Shown: positions 9,369-18,678, counted from the stretch's first letter. The stretch: 42,006 nucleotides of DNA from an uncultured Bacteroidota bacterium (GCA_903847585.1 CAINEC010000142.1:1-42006), one strand, 5' to 3'. The notes: generated by a model not told the origin, from the letters alone. Translations and numbers: made by a program.

Positions 9369-10235
9369 ATGCAATCAGATTTAAAAAAAATACTTAGTCA
9401 ATCGATAGCATTTTGGACGTTCAGAATTTTATCGTTAGCAGTGATGGGAATATTATTTTCTATTCTCGGATTTATCATAGTAAAAGGTATTGGTGTTGTT
9501 AGCTGGGATTTTATTACAAAAATGCCTGAAGATGGAATGACCAAAGGAGGAATCTACCCTGCTATTATCGGAACATTATGTTTGATTGCTGGCTCTATGC
9601 TTTTTGCATTTCCTATTGGAGTAATGTCGGGCATTTACATTTTTGAATACACTAAAGACAGCTGGTACAGAAGATTTGTTCAACTAATGACCGCCAATCT
9701 AGCGGGAGTACCATCCATCGTTTTCGGATTATTCGGAATGGCTTTATTCGTAAACAAATTAGGATTTGGAGATTCTATCTTAGCAGGTTCGTTAACGTTA
9801 GGACTATTAGCACTCCCTGTTGTAATACGCACAACTGAAGAAGCTTTAAAAGCAATTGATAATTCCTATCGCGAAGCGAGTTATGCTCTTGGCGCAACAA
9901 AGCTTCAAACCATTAAGCGCGTGACATTGCCAATGGCATTGCCTAATATCATTACCGGACTAATTTTAAGTATTGGTCGTGTATCAGGAGAAACAGCACC
10001 CATTTTATTCACCGTTGCTGCTTATTTTCTTCCTAAATTACCTACTAGTGTTTTTGATCAAGTGATGGCATTGCCTTATCACTTATATGTTATCTCTACT
10101 AGCGGAACAAACATAGCAGAGTCACGAGGAATGGCTTATGGTACTGCTGTAATCTTAATTTTAATTGTCTTGATATTAAATATTATCGCCAACATTATCC
10201 GCAGATTTTTAACCAAGAAATACAAAACGAATTAA
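9369..10235 (+). CDS. pstA: Phosphate ABC transporter permease PstA
   Basis: Second membrane subunit of the phosphate importer, 288 residues, the normal length. Six hydrophobic segments are apparent. The EAA coupling loop reads EASYALGATKLQTIKRVTLP, and ISIGRVSGETAPILF-type residues follow as in other PstA proteins. Unlike PstC in this operon it has no large soluble insert; only a short stretch (SWDFITKMPEDGMTKGGIYP) lies between TM1 and TM2. The gene starts 5 bases after pstC and ends 6 bases before pstB, so it is translated within the pst operon. Confidence 0.95.
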   Translation: MQSDLKKILSQSIAFWTFRILSLAVMGILFSILGFIIVKGIGVVSWDFITKMPEDGMTKGGIYPAIIGTLCLIAGSMLFAFPIGVMSGIYIFEYTKDSWYRRFVQLMTANLAGVPSIVFGLFGMALFVNKLGFGDSILAGSLTLGLLALPVVIRTTEEALKAIDNSYREASYALGATKLQTIKRVTLPMALPNIITGLILSIGRVSGETAPILFTVAAYFLPKLPTSVFDQVMALPYHLYVISTSGTNIAESRGMAYGTAVILILIVLILNIIANIIRRFLTKKYKTN

Positions 10236-10241
10236 TCTATC

Positions 10242-10994
10242 ATGTATAAAATAGAAAGTAAAAATGTAAATCTTCATTATGGTTCCTTTCATGCTTTAAA
10301 AGGAATCAATATGGCTATTGAAAAAAATACCGTTACTGCCCTTATCGGTCCTTCTGGTTGTGGTAAGTCAACTTTCCTTCGTTTATTTAATCGAATGAAT
10401 GACCTTATCGACGGAGTTAAAATTGAAGGAGAGTGTTTAATCGATGGAAAAGATATTTACAGTAAGTCGATTAAAATTGATGATTTAAGAAAGCGCGTTG
10501 GAATGGTTTTTCAAAAGCCCAACCCATTCCCAAAAAGTGTTTTTGAAAATGTAGCTTATGGACTTCGAGTTAATGGAATTACACATAAAAATTTTATTGA
10601 AGAACGAGTAGAAGTATGCTTAAAGCAAGCAGCGCTTTGGGACGAAGTAAAAGACAAACTTAAAAAATCTGCTATGGCTTTATCTGGAGGTCAACAGCAG
10701 CGTTTATGCATTGCTAGAGCTTTAGCCATTGAACCTTCTGTATTATTGATGGATGAGCCTGCATCGGCCTTAGACCCTATCTCTACAGCTAAAATTGAAG
10801 AGTTGATTTATGATTTAAAAAATCTTTATACAATCATTATCGTTACTCATAACATGCAACAAGCAGGAAGGGTTAGCGATAGCACTGCATTCTTTTATTT
10901 AGGAGAGCTAGTAGAGTTTGACTCAACAAAAAAAATATTCACCAACCCAACAGATGTTAGAACCCAAAACTACATCACTGGAAGATTTGGTTGA
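10242..10994 (+). CDS. pstB: Phosphate ABC transporter ATPase PstB
   Basis: Cytoplasmic ATPase that powers phosphate import through PstCA. It has 250 residues with Walker A GPSGCGKS (36-43), Q-loop in [11 protein letters not shown], signature [15 protein letters not shown], Walker [13 protein letters not shown] and H-loop VTHNMQQA. The PNPFPKS and [10 protein letters not shown] segments are characteristic of PstB among ABC ATPases. It lies 6 bases after pstA and 19 bases before phoU, completing pstSCAB. Confidence 0.97.
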   Translation: MYKIESKNVNLHYGSFHALKGINMAIEKNTVTALIGPSGCGKSTFLRLFNRMNDLIDGVKIEGECLIDGKDIYSKSIKIDDLRKRVGMVFQKPNPFPKSVFENVAYGLRVNGITHKNFIEERVEVCLKQAALWDEVKDKLKKSAMALSGGQQQRLCIARALAIEPSVLLMDEPASALDPISTAKIEELIYDLKNLYTIIIVTHNMQQAGRVSDSTAFFYLGELVEFDSTKKIFTNPTDVRTQNYITGRFG

Positions 10995-11013
10995 TCATTA
11001 ACAACACAACATT

Positions 11014-11676
11014 ATGTCACATTTAAATATTGAATTACAAGACTTACGTTCTAACATTCTTGAAATGTTCGAACTTGTTCAAACGCAATTAACAAAATCG
11101 AAAGAGTCGTTTTTACAACTCGACAAAGACTTAGCTCGTGAAGTAGTGATAAACGAAAAACGTGTTAACGGATTCGAGTTAAAAATCGATCGTGATTGCG
11201 AAAATATTATTGCATTGTTTAATCCTGTTGCAATCGATTTGCGTTTTGTCTTAGCATGTATGAAAATCAATTCTAATCTTGAAAGAATTGGAGACATCGC
11301 TGAAAGTGTAGCCAAATTCGTAATAAACTTCAAGCTCGAGCCAGAAAAAGAACTACTTGAAACATCGAGAGTAATTGAAATGTTCGATACGTGTATTGAA
11401 ATCATGAACACAACAGCTCGTTCATTTGCTGAAGAAGACACTAAGCTTGCACGAAGTATTTTCAAACTAGATGAAACAGTTGACGAAATCAATATCGAAG
11501 CAAATGATAAAATCGCTGCATTTATTCGCACACATGCTGATCGTATCAATCAGAGTTTATATACAATAAGTATGATCAGAAAATTAGAACGTGTTGGCGA
11601 CCAATGTAAAAATATTGCTGAAGAAACAATATTTTATATCGAAGCCAAAGTACTGAAACATAAAAGTCAAAAGTAA
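11014..11676 (+). CDS. phoU: Phosphate signalling protein PhoU
   Basis: Cytoplasmic regulator that links the Pst transporter to PhoR and represses the Pho response when phosphate is plentiful. It has 220 residues made of two helical-bundle repeats. Each carries the metal-binding E/DxxxD-type motif, seen as NLERIGDIAES in the first repeat and KLERVGDQCKNIAEE in the second. It is the last gene of the phosphate run and is followed 6 bases later by a strong hairpin terminator. Confidence 0.95.
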   Translation: MSHLNIELQDLRSNILEMFELVQTQLTKSKESFLQLDKDLAREVVINEKRVNGFELKIDRDCENIIALFNPVAIDLRFVLACMKINSNLERIGDIAESVAKFVINFKLEPEKELLETSRVIEMFDTCIEIMNTTARSFAEEDTKLARSIFKLDETVDEINIEANDKIAAFIRTHADRINQSLYTISMIRKLERVGDQCKNIAEETIFYIEAKVLKHKSQK

Positions 11677-11682
11677 AATCTC

Positions 11683-11712
11683 AAGCGCTGTAGAAATACA
11701 GCGCTTTTTTAT
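11683..11712 (+). terminator. Intrinsic terminator after phoU
   Basis: A perfect 10-bp stem AAGCGCTGTA (11683-11692) pairs with TACAGCGCTT (11697-11706) around a GAAA tetraloop, followed by a T tract (11705-11710). It ends the pst-phoU transcript and overlaps the last codons of the convergent inositol phosphatase family gene. Confidence 0.93.
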
Positions 11713-12509
11713 TGATTAAATTCTTTTGAGATTACCGTTAAAAAAGATTGGTGTATATTTTTGTTAGTGGCTAAAATCTCTCTGCCAAATAAATAATTTT
11801 CTTCTCCCGAAAAATCACTTACCTCCCCTCCTGCTTCTTTCAAGATGATACAGCCTGCAGCAATATCCCAGGCATTTAAACCGTACTCGTAAAAGGCATC
11901 CATCCTACCTGCTGCAACATATACTAAATCCATTGCTGCTGATCCAAGTCTTCTAAGTCCATGTGTATTTCGCATACAATAATCGAATACTCGCATGTAT
12001 GCTTCCATCCTAGAATAATTGGTATAAGGAAAGCCAGTTGCTACTAATGATTGATTAAAATCTGCAATTGAGGAAACTGTTATTTTATTATTGTTGCAAT
12101 ACGCACCACCATCTTTCCACGCATAAAAGCATTCATCAGAAACCACTTCGTGAACAACACCTAGTACTACTTCATTCTTGTACATCAATGCTACACTCAC
12201 ACAAAAGCAGTTTAACCCATGAATAAAATTGGTAGTTCCATCTAACGGATCAATAATCCAACAGTAATCTTTATCATTAATTGAAAGTGTATTTTCTTCT
12301 GTAATAAAACCTGCTTCAGGAATTAAAAGAATTAGCTTATCTACAAGAATTCTCTCTGCCGTTTTATCGACATAAGAAACTAAATCGTTTGTGCCTTTAT
12401 ACTCAACTGCAGACTGATTAAAGTTTAATCGTTCATTGCGAATAAATGAAACAGCTTCATTTACTATTAACTTAACTTTGTCGCAAAATACTTTATTGAT
12501 TAACTCCAT
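11709..12509 (-). CDS. Inositol monophosphatase family protein
   Basis: Magnesium-dependent phosphomonoesterase of the IMPase/SuhB/CysQ superfamily. Metal-binding motifs are complete: Glu71-Glu72 in ITEENT, DPLDGTTNF (Asp87, Asp90) and WDIAAG (Trp214-Asp215). The length of 266 residues is normal. The substrate (inositol-1-phosphate, 3'-phosphoadenosine compounds or other) cannot be read from these motifs; Bacteroidota homologues are usually named only to family level. Its start overlaps the end of lgt by 17 bases, placing it last in an mtaB-lgt-IMPase minus-strand operon. Confidence 0.92.
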   Translation of the reverse strand: MELINKVFCDKVKLIVNEAVSFIRNERLNFNQSAVEYKGTNDLVSYVDKTAERILVDKLILLIPEAGFITEENTLSINDKDYCWIIDPLDGTTNFIHGLNCFCVSVALMYKNEVVLGVVHEVVSDECFYAWKDGGAYCNNNKITVSSIADFNQSLVATGFPYTNYSRMEAYMRVFDYCMRNTHGLRRLGSAAMDLVYVAAGRMDAFYEYGLNAWDIAAGCIILKEAGGEVSDFSGEENYLFGREILATNKNIHQSFLTVISKEFNQ

Positions 12510-13650
12510 TAGATTTTTTTCTAAATACTATCAATCCAGTTAATCCTAAAATAATCAAACAAGAAGCGATAATTTCTGCCTGTGTTACCTGCATTCCTAA
12601 AAACAAAAATTTATTATTAATCCGAATTTGTTCTATTGTAAATCGCTCAATTCCGTTTAACAATAAATAAAGTGAAAACACAGCCCCTGGAAAAATCAAT
12701 CTCTTTCTTACCGACCACAAAACAAAAAACAATGTAATGCAAATGATGGCTTCATAAAGTGGAGTTGGAAACACAGGTTGCGACAAAATCATGCAATGTT
12801 TTCCAAAACATCCTTCCATTGGCACACCACTACTAATTACATTATGCGGATAACTATACGACCAAAACCAATCCGGCAAAAAACTCATCCAATCTGGCTT
12901 AGGAGCAAGATTAACAACACCCCAATCACCGTCACCTGACAATTGACAGCCTAATCGTCCTGTTCCATAGGCCAACATAATTCCTGGTGCTGCAGCATCA
13001 GCTATATGCAATGGATGAATACCATATTTTCGAGTCATGTAAATTACTGCGACAGTTCCAAAGATTAATCCTCCATACATGGTAAGGCCACTAAACGACA
13101 ATAATGCATATACAGGATTAGCCATTAACTCATCCCAGTTTTCAAGGTTGTGAAAAAGCTTGGCGCCAATAATTCCTGATATAGCTGCGGTGAATGTAAT
13201 ATTCATCACCATCTGATGCGGCCATATATTTTCCTGCACTACTTTCACTTCAGGAAGTTTGTTTTTTTCGCCCTCACGGTAACGCATATACGCCATTGAT
13301 GCGGCTACAATTAATCCTCCAATCGCATTACCTTTTGATGAAAGCAAAACACCTTGCGTATCATTAACAAATTCAGAATAATTAAAAAGTATGAAAACTA
13401 ATTTAAATCCAATAATAAAACCTGTAACTGCGGAACTCAAAATCTCGATTATTGAAGCAGGCTTACCTTGAACCGTAGTTACTATATGGCAGTTTAACAA
13501 ACCAGATTTTTCTTTACGCAACAACTCAAGCTTCAATGTATACGCTGCCAGGAAAAATGAAATTGCCAACATAAATCCAAAAGTTTGTATTGGAAGTGGC
13601 AGATTCAATCCAAAAAAGTCAAGCAAGAAATCTGATATGGTAGGATACAT
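12493..13650 (-). CDS. lgt: Prolipoprotein diacylglyceryl transferase family protein (Lgt)
   Basis: Inner-membrane enzyme that transfers diacylglycerol from phosphatidylglycerol to the lipobox Cys of prolipoproteins. The Lgt signature region reads GRLGCQLSGDGDWG (231-244), preceded by the SGLTMYGGLIFG segment (187-198); at least seven hydrophobic spans are present. At 385 residues it is about 90 longer than the E. coli enzyme, with extra loops around 95-150 and 245-285. The signature has Cys/Gln/Ser where many Lgt have Asn residues, a variant I associate with Bacteroidota forms. It follows mtaB by 3 bases and overlaps the next gene. Confidence 0.88.
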   Translation of the reverse strand: MYPTISDFLLDFFGLNLPLPIQTFGFMLAISFFLAAYTLKLELLRKEKSGLLNCHIVTTVQGKPASIIEILSSAVTGFIIGFKLVFILFNYSEFVNDTQGVLLSSKGNAIGGLIVAASMAYMRYREGEKNKLPEVKVVQENIWPHQMVMNITFTAAISGIIGAKLFHNLENWDELMANPVYALLSFSGLTMYGGLIFGTVAVIYMTRKYGIHPLHIADAAAPGIMLAYGTGRLGCQLSGDGDWGVVNLAPKPDWMSFLPDWFWSYSYPHNVISSGVPMEGCFGKHCMILSQPVFPTPLYEAIICITLFFVLWSVRKRLIFPGAVFSLYLLLNGIERFTIEQIRINNKFLFLGMQVTQAEIIASCLIILGLTGLIVFRKKSNGVNQ

Positions 13651-13653
13651 TCT

Positions 13654-14961
13654 TTAATTCATTAACAATTCAACTTCTCCTACACATTCAGGAGTGATAT
13701 TTTCGATTTTACAATTCACAATTTTATTTATCAAACCACCATCGTAATTAGTCTTAACACGAATATAGTTATCAGTATAACCGTAAATGAAATCATTTTG
13801 TATTTCCGACTCAAATAAAACTGGACGTTGCATTCCAATATTTTTCTCGTAAAATGCACGTTGCTTCTTGATTGATAAATTTCTCAAAGTCTTGTTTCTC
13901 AATTTTCTAATTTCCATCGGGATTTTCCCTTCATAATCCTTCGCCGGAGTATTCTCTCTTTCGGAATAAGTGAACACATGAAGATAGGTTATATCTAATT
14001 CCTTTAGAAAATCAACTGTTTGATCAAAGTGTTCATCCGTCTCTCCAGGAAATCCAACGATAACATCAACTCCAATTGAACAATTCGGAATCAATGTTCG
14101 GATTTTCTGCACCTTATCGACATATAAATCGCGAAGATAACGGCGACGCATTAACTTAAGCATAGCATCAGAGCCGCTTTGCAAGGGAATATGAAAATGT
14201 GGTACAAACTTATTTGACTTACTTATCAATTCAATAATTTCATCCGTCAATAAATTGGGTTCAATAGAGGAAATTCGAATTCGCTCCAATCCATCAACTT
14301 TGTCAAGCGCACTTACCAAATCAACAAAACGCTCAACTCTTTTACCATTCGCATCTAATCCAAAATCACCTAAATTAATTCCTGTCAACACAATTTCTTT
14401 TACACCTGATTTAATAATCTCTTCCGCTTTCGATACAACATTTTTCACTGTATCACTTCGCGACTTTCCTCTAGCCAATGGTATTGTACAAAAAGTACAG
14501 CTGTAATCACAACCATCTTGAACTTTCAAAAACACACGCGTTCTATCATCAGATGAGTGAGAACTAACAAACGTTTCAATTTGATCAATCTCACATGAAA
14601 TGTAACTTCCTTTATCTTTCTTCTCAAGTGTATTTAAATAGTCAAGAACATTGAACTTTTCTTGAGCGCCTAACACCAAATCAACACCTGTTATATTAGC
14701 AATCTCTTGAGGTTTTAACTGAGCATAGCATCCAATCACAATTACCTTCCCATTGCCATTAGCCGCCATAGCTCTATTCACAATCGACTTACACTCTTTG
14801 TCCGCATTCTCAGTTACGGAGCACGTATTAATCACATATACATCTGCAGGTCCAGGAAAGGACACCTTATCCCATCCTGCATCTTTAAATTGACGAGCGA
14901 TTGTTGAAGTTTCAGAAAAATTCAACTTACATCCAAGTGTATGAAATGCTACAGTATTCAT
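13654..14961 (-). CDS. mtaB: tRNA t6A37 methylthiotransferase MtaB
   Basis: Radical-SAM enzyme that methylthiolates t6A at position 37 of ANN-decoding tRNAs. I choose the ATG at 14961 (MNTVAFHTLGCKLNFSET); a longer reading to 15003 adds 14 residues without family resemblance and would pass over the promoter. The N-terminal cluster Cys residues are C11, C47 and C78, and the radical-SAM CxxxCxxC is GCDYSCTFC (C151, C155, C158). A C-terminal TRAM-like domain ends at 435 residues. The TLGCKLNFSE start and the overall layout are those of MtaB rather than MiaB or RimO. It is first in the minus-strand operon with lgt and the IMPase gene. Confidence 0.93.
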   Translation of the reverse strand: MNTVAFHTLGCKLNFSETSTIARQFKDAGWDKVSFPGPADVYVINTCSVTENADKECKSIVNRAMAANGNGKVIVIGCYAQLKPQEIANITGVDLVLGAQEKFNVLDYLNTLEKKDKGSYISCEIDQIETFVSSHSSDDRTRVFLKVQDGCDYSCTFCTIPLARGKSRSDTVKNVVSKAEEIIKSGVKEIVLTGINLGDFGLDANGKRVERFVDLVSALDKVDGLERIRISSIEPNLLTDEIIELISKSNKFVPHFHIPLQSGSDAMLKLMRRRYLRDLYVDKVQKIRTLIPNCSIGVDVIVGFPGETDEHFDQTVDFLKELDITYLHVFTYSERENTPAKDYEGKIPMEIRKLRNKTLRNLSIKKQRAFYEKNIGMQRPVLFESEIQNDFIYGYTDNYIRVKTNYDGGLINKIVNCKIENITPECVGEVELLMN

Positions 14962-14967
14962 GTGTTG

Positions 14968-14996
14968 CAAAAGTATAAAATTGCTGCATGTAACAA
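14968..14996 (-). promoter_or_regulatory. Promoter for mtaB, near-leaderless
   Basis: On the minus strand TTG (14996-14994), an 18-base spacer and TACTTTTG (14975-14968) match the Bacteroidota -33/-7 pattern. The -7 element ends 6 bases before the mtaB ATG, implying a leader of about 3 bases. Confidence 0.45.
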
Positions 14997-15022
14997 GAGG
15001 CAAAAGTCTACAGTTTCTTTAT

Positions 15023-15030
15023 TAGATTTG
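15023..15030 (+). promoter_or_regulatory. -7 element for the binding-protein gene (TAGATTTG)
   Basis: Exact TAnnTTTG match ending 3 bases before the ATG at 15034. With the usual distance to the transcription start, the transcript would begin at or next to the ATG. No TTG is seen at the -33 distance. Confidence 0.35.
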
Positions 15031-15033
15031 TAT

Positions 15034-16665
15034 ATGCGATTAATTGCAATTTCCATTCTCCTTCTGATTTTATCAGGATGTACTAATTCTCCTTCAAACA
15101 AGAGTAAAAAAACTGTATTTCGATATAATGAAGCATCTGGAGTAACATCCTTAGACCCTGCATTTGCGAGCAATCAGGCTAACATTTGGGCTTGCAATCA
15201 GCTCTTTAATGGCCTGGTAAGCTTAAATGACAAATTAATCCCACAGCCATGTATTGCCAAATCGTGGACGATTAGTCCAGATGGAAAAACTTATTCATTC
15301 ATATTACGCAATGATGTTTATTTTCATTCAGATTCGAAATTTTTCAAGAGTAGAAGAGTTAAGTCAAGTGATTTTGTTTATTCTTTCAATCGTATAATTG
15401 ACCCTAAAGTAGCGTCGCCAGGAGCCTGGATTTTCAACTTTATTGAACAAGACTCCATAAAAAAGTCATTAAATATTCAAGCAATTAGTGATACTGTTTT
15501 ATCCATTCAACTAAAGGAATCCTTCCCTCCATTCCTTGGTTTATTATCCTCCACTTACTGCTCGGTTGTACCATATGAGGCTGTTGAACATTATGGAAAA
15601 GATTTCAGAAAAAACCCTATCGGCACTGGACCATTTAAATTCTTCAAATGGTTTGAGCGATCTGCGTTAGTATTTCACAAGAATGAAAACTATTTTGAAA
15701 AAGATGAAAACGGAATTCGACTTCCCTATTTAGACGCAGTCATGATTTCATTTATCCCTGATAAGCAAAGTGCATTTATGGAATTCCTTAAAGGCAAGCT
15801 CGACTTAATAAGCGGACTAGATGCTTCTTATAAAGATGACCTTTTAAACAAAAATGGCAGTATTAAATCGAAGTATCAAGACAAATTCAAAGTTCTTACT
15901 TCCTCTTACTTAAACACAGAGTATTTAGGATTTGCGATTGACCTAAATCAGGAAGACGCCAAGAATCCTTTAAATGATTTAAGAATAAGAAAGGCTATCA
16001 ATTATGCATTTGATAGAGGTAAAATGATCCGATATTTAAGAAATAATATGGCAACACCTGGATCTGCAGGATTTGTCCCTGTAGGGTCTCCAGGATTTAA
16101 TACGCCATCTAATTACGGATATAGCTTTAACCCTGAAAAAGCCAAAGCACTTTTGAAGGAAGCGGGATATCCTAACGGAGAAGGATTACCGACAATCACA
16201 ATGAGCACAACAAATTCGTATCAGGATTTATGTGAATTTATTCAAGGACAACTTGCTGAAATTGGAATTAAGGTAAAAGTAGAAGTCAATCAAGCCGCAC
16301 AACATCGTCAGATGGTTAGCAAACACCAGCTATCCTGGTTTAGGGGGTCATGGATAGCGGATTATTCAGACCCTGAAAACTATTTGTCGTTATTCTATAG
16401 TAAAAACAAATCACCAAACGGCCCTAACTATACGCATTTTGAAAATGCATTTTTCGACACTGAGTACGAAGCAGCAATGCGCATACAAAATGATAGTCTT
16501 AGAACAATTAAATACCATCAACTTGACTCCATCGTCATGTCGGAAGCTCCGGTCGTTGTTCTCTACTACGACAAAGTTTTAAGACTTCATCAAAATAATA
16601 TCGATGGCCTTGGCATTAATGGAATGAATTTATTGACACTAAAAAATGTCAGAAAGAAAAATTAA
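15034..16665 (+). CDS. Peptide-type ABC transporter substrate-binding lipoprotein (SBP family 5)
   Basis: Periplasmic solute-binding lipoprotein of the DppA/OppA type, 543 residues, the expected size. The start at ATG 15034 gives a lipoprotein signal MRLIAISILLLILSGC with lipid-modified Cys16; the reading could be extended to 14941 but only by adding non-signal sequence. No acidic lipoprotein-export signal follows the Cys (TNSPSNKSKK), so retention in the inner membrane facing the periplasm is expected. Family motifs include SLDPAFASNQANIWACNQLF, NPIGTGPFKF and IRKAINYAFDRGKM. No permease or ATPase genes are adjacent, so its transporter must be encoded elsewhere. The ligand is unknown; peptides are the default guess. 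Confidence 0.9.
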   Translation: MRLIAISILLLILSGCTNSPSNKSKKTVFRYNEASGVTSLDPAFASNQANIWACNQLFNGLVSLNDKLIPQPCIAKSWTISPDGKTYSFILRNDVYFHSDSKFFKSRRVKSSDFVYSFNRIIDPKVASPGAWIFNFIEQDSIKKSLNIQAISDTVLSIQLKESFPPFLGLLSSTYCSVVPYEAVEHYGKDFRKNPIGTGPFKFFKWFERSALVFHKNENYFEKDENGIRLPYLDAVMISFIPDKQSAFMEFLKGKLDLISGLDASYKDDLLNKNGSIKSKYQDKFKVLTSSYLNTEYLGFAIDLNQEDAKNPLNDLRIRKAINYAFDRGKMIRYLRNNMATPGSAGFVPVGSPGFNTPSNYGYSFNPEKAKALLKEAGYPNGEGLPTITMSTTNSYQDLCEFIQGQLAEIGIKVKVEVNQAAQHRQMVSKHQLSWFRGSWIADYSDPENYLSLFYSKNKSPNGPNYTHFENAFFDTEYEAAMRIQNDSLRTIKYHQLDSIVMSEAPVVVLYYDKVLRLHQNNIDGLGINGMNLLTLKNVRKKN

Positions 16666-17744
16666 TCTTTCCAGTCTGCAATAAACAAATTAGTATCTCT
16701 CGATCCATTGTTGTTTCTATTAGAAGAGAATATTATTTTCTTTCCATCGGGAGAAAACATTGGAAACGCATCGAACATTGTGTCGTAAGTTATCTGCTCC
16801 ATATTGGAACCATCTAAATCAACCATCATTAGATTAAAAGGCAACCCTCTTGTAGCCTTATAATTAGTAGCAAATATTACTTTTTTGCCTGAAGGATGGA
16901 AAAATGGAGCCCAGCTCGCATTCGGGAGATCTGTTATTTTTTTCAGGTTTGAACCATCTACATCACAAGTATAAAGAGACATTTTTGTTGGCATCACGAG
17001 ACCTTCTTTTAATAAATCATTGTACTCTTTAATTTCTTCAGCGGTTGTTGGTCTTGAAGACCTAAATATTAAATGTTTACTATCAGGAGAGAAGAATGCT
17101 CCACCATCATAGCCCAATTGATTAGTCACCTGCTTGACATTTTTTCCATTGACATCCATTGTATAAAGCTCAAGGTCGCCCGAACGAATACTTGTAAAAA
17201 CAATCTTCTTTCCATCGGGTGATACAGTGGCCTCTGCATCATAACCGGGTGCGATTGTTAATTGGGTCTTAATTTCACCTTTCAAATTGCTAATAAAAAT
17301 GTCAAAATCCGAATAGATTGCCCACACATACTTTCCATCGGGCCTCCTCTCTGGGTCTTTTGGGCATTCTTTATTTCCTAAATGAGTAGATGCATATAAA
17401 ATCAAACTATCTCCTGGTAAAAAGTAAGAACAAGTTGTCCTTCCCATTCCCGTACTTATAAGAGAAGGCGCTACATCTTTTGTATTAGTATTCTTCAATT
17501 CAAAATAGTATATCTGATCACAGTCCATCCCCTTATCCTTGTTTCTCATCTGATAAGTAATCTTCTTGCTATCAAAACTAAAATAAGCTTCCGCATTATC
17601 ACCGCCAAAAGTCAATTGCCTAACATTCGATAAATGCTTTTCTTCTCCCTCATACAACAAAGTCTCTTGGTTAAACTTTCTTGTCTCTTGACATAACCCT
17701 ACAATAGGCATAATCATTATTAACCCTAAAAAATATTTTTTCAT
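16662..17744 (-). CDS. Secreted TolB-like PD40 beta-propeller protein
   Basis: Probable periplasmic or surface beta-propeller of 360 residues. The start at 17744 gives a clean signal peptide (MKKYFLGLIMIMPIVGLCQ); an upstream in-frame start at 17801 adds 19 residues ahead of it. WD40-like/PD40 units recur: FSFDSKKITY, VSPDGKKIVFTSIRSGDLEL, FSPDSKHLIFRSSRP, FHPSGKKVIFATN and FSPDGKKIIFSSNRN, each of about 45-60 residues. These resemble the TolB C-terminal propeller, but no TolB N-terminal domain or tol-pal genes are present. No catalytic domain is seen, so a binding role is more likely. It converges on the preceding gene with a 4-base overlap. Confidence 0.82.
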   Translation of the reverse strand: MKKYFLGLIMIMPIVGLCQETRKFNQETLLYEGEEKHLSNVRQLTFGGDNAEAYFSFDSKKITYQMRNKDKGMDCDQIYYFELKNTNTKDVAPSLISTGMGRTTCSYFLPGDSLILYASTHLGNKECPKDPERRPDGKYVWAIYSDFDIFISNLKGEIKTQLTIAPGYDAEATVSPDGKKIVFTSIRSGDLELYTMDVNGKNVKQVTNQLGYDGGAFFSPDSKHLIFRSSRPTTAEEIKEYNDLLKEGLVMPTKMSLYTCDVDGSNLKKITDLPNASWAPFFHPSGKKVIFATNYKATRGLPFNLMMVDLDGSNMEQITYDTMFDAFPMFSPDGKKIIFSSNRNNNGSRDTNLFIADWKD

Positions 17745-18045
17745 TTTGACTGATTTGTTAAAGCGTAAAATTAACATATCATTTAGATTATTTATGTGCA
17801 ATCGAATTAATTTAGGCTTAATAAAATTTTAGGCATGATACTTGTTAAATTCTCGTCAAATAAAATTTTTTACTTGCGTTCTGATAAAAGATTACTTAAA
17901 TTGACCTTCTAAACAATATTAATCTTCTTTTATCGTTCGTTCAAAAGAGAAAAACTATTAAATAAAAAACTGAGCAGCCTATAGGGAAACTTTACACATA
18001 GAAAAATTTAATCTTCTTATTCAAACCTACTTAAAAGGAGGAACT
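17745..18045. other. Intergenic region upstream of the sigma-factor gene
   Basis: About 300 AT-rich bases between the start codons of two divergent genes. I find no exact TAnnTTTG element facing either gene and no strong hairpin. The only clear signal is the ribosome binding site at its right end. Confidence 0.6.
18033..18041 (+). promoter_or_regulatory. Strong Shine-Dalgarno site of the sigma-factor gene
   Basis: AAAAGGAGG ends 4 bases before the ATG at 18046. Most genes in this window have no recognisable Shine-Dalgarno sequence, so a near-perfect one stands out and fixes the start. Confidence 0.75.
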
Positions 18046-18633
18046 ATGTGTACCCAACAAATCTCAGACAATGAGCTTGTAGCTCAATTTATCAAGGGTG
18101 ATGAAAATGCCCTTCAAAAATTAATCATTCGTCACGAAAAGAAAGTTTACACCAGTATTTACTTATTGGTAAAAGACAGCGATTTGGCTAATGATATTTT
18201 CCAAGACACCTTTATTAAAGTGATTAACACGCTTCGTTCAGGAAATTATAACGAAGAAGGAAAATTCTTAAGCTGGGTTTTAAGAATTGCTCACAACCTT
18301 ACTATTGACCATTTTAGAGGTCAAAAGAGAATGCCTATGGCATATGACACTGAAGAATACAGCATTTTTGATACGCTACCTTTAATGGATTCAAATGTTG
18401 AGGATAAGATCATCAACAAACAAATCCAGATTCAAGTTCGTCAGTTAATTGACCAACTGCCATTTGACCAGAAAGAAGTTGTTATTATGCGTCACTATGG
18501 AAACATGAGCTTCAAAGAAATTGCAGAAGCAACGAATGTAAGTATCAACACGTCTTTAGGCCGTATGAGATATGCAATCATTAACCTCAGAAAAATGATT
18601 GAAGAAAAAAATCTGATGTTAAGCGCGGACTAA
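18046..18633 (+). CDS. RNA polymerase ECF-type sigma factor
   Basis: Sigma-70 family factor of 195 residues with only regions 2 and 4. Region 2 shows DSDLANDIFQDTFIKV and the WVLRIAHNLTIDHFRGQKR segment that contacts the -10 region and core. Region 4 shows LPFDQKEVVIMRHYGNMSFK with the helix-turn-helix EIAEATNVSINTSLGRMRYA. The subgroup cannot be fixed by eye. It is not linked to a SusC/D or FecR gene as many Bacteroidota ECF factors are; instead a small acidic protein gene follows. A strong Shine-Dalgarno suggests efficient translation, as for a house-keeping or stress regulator. Confidence 0.9.
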   Translation: MCTQQISDNELVAQFIKGDENALQKLIIRHEKKVYTSIYLLVKDSDLANDIFQDTFIKVINTLRSGNYNEEGKFLSWVLRIAHNLTIDHFRGQKRMPMAYDTEEYSIFDTLPLMDSNVEDKIINKQIQIQVRQLIDQLPFDQKEVVIMRHYGNMSFKEIAEATNVSINTSLGRMRYAIINLRKMIEEKNLMLSAD

Positions 18634-18678
18634 ACAATAAAAAGAGCTGACATGGCGTTATGGATAAAAATAACGCCT

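Noticed and set aside
11079-11549. A 156-codon open frame antisense to phoU
   Set aside because: Fully covered by the clear phoU gene; composition is that of a shadow frame.
14941-15033. Upstream extension of the binding protein to an ATG at 14941
   Set aside because: The added 31 residues overlap the divergent mtaB start and its promoter and would displace the lipoprotein signal from the N-terminus.
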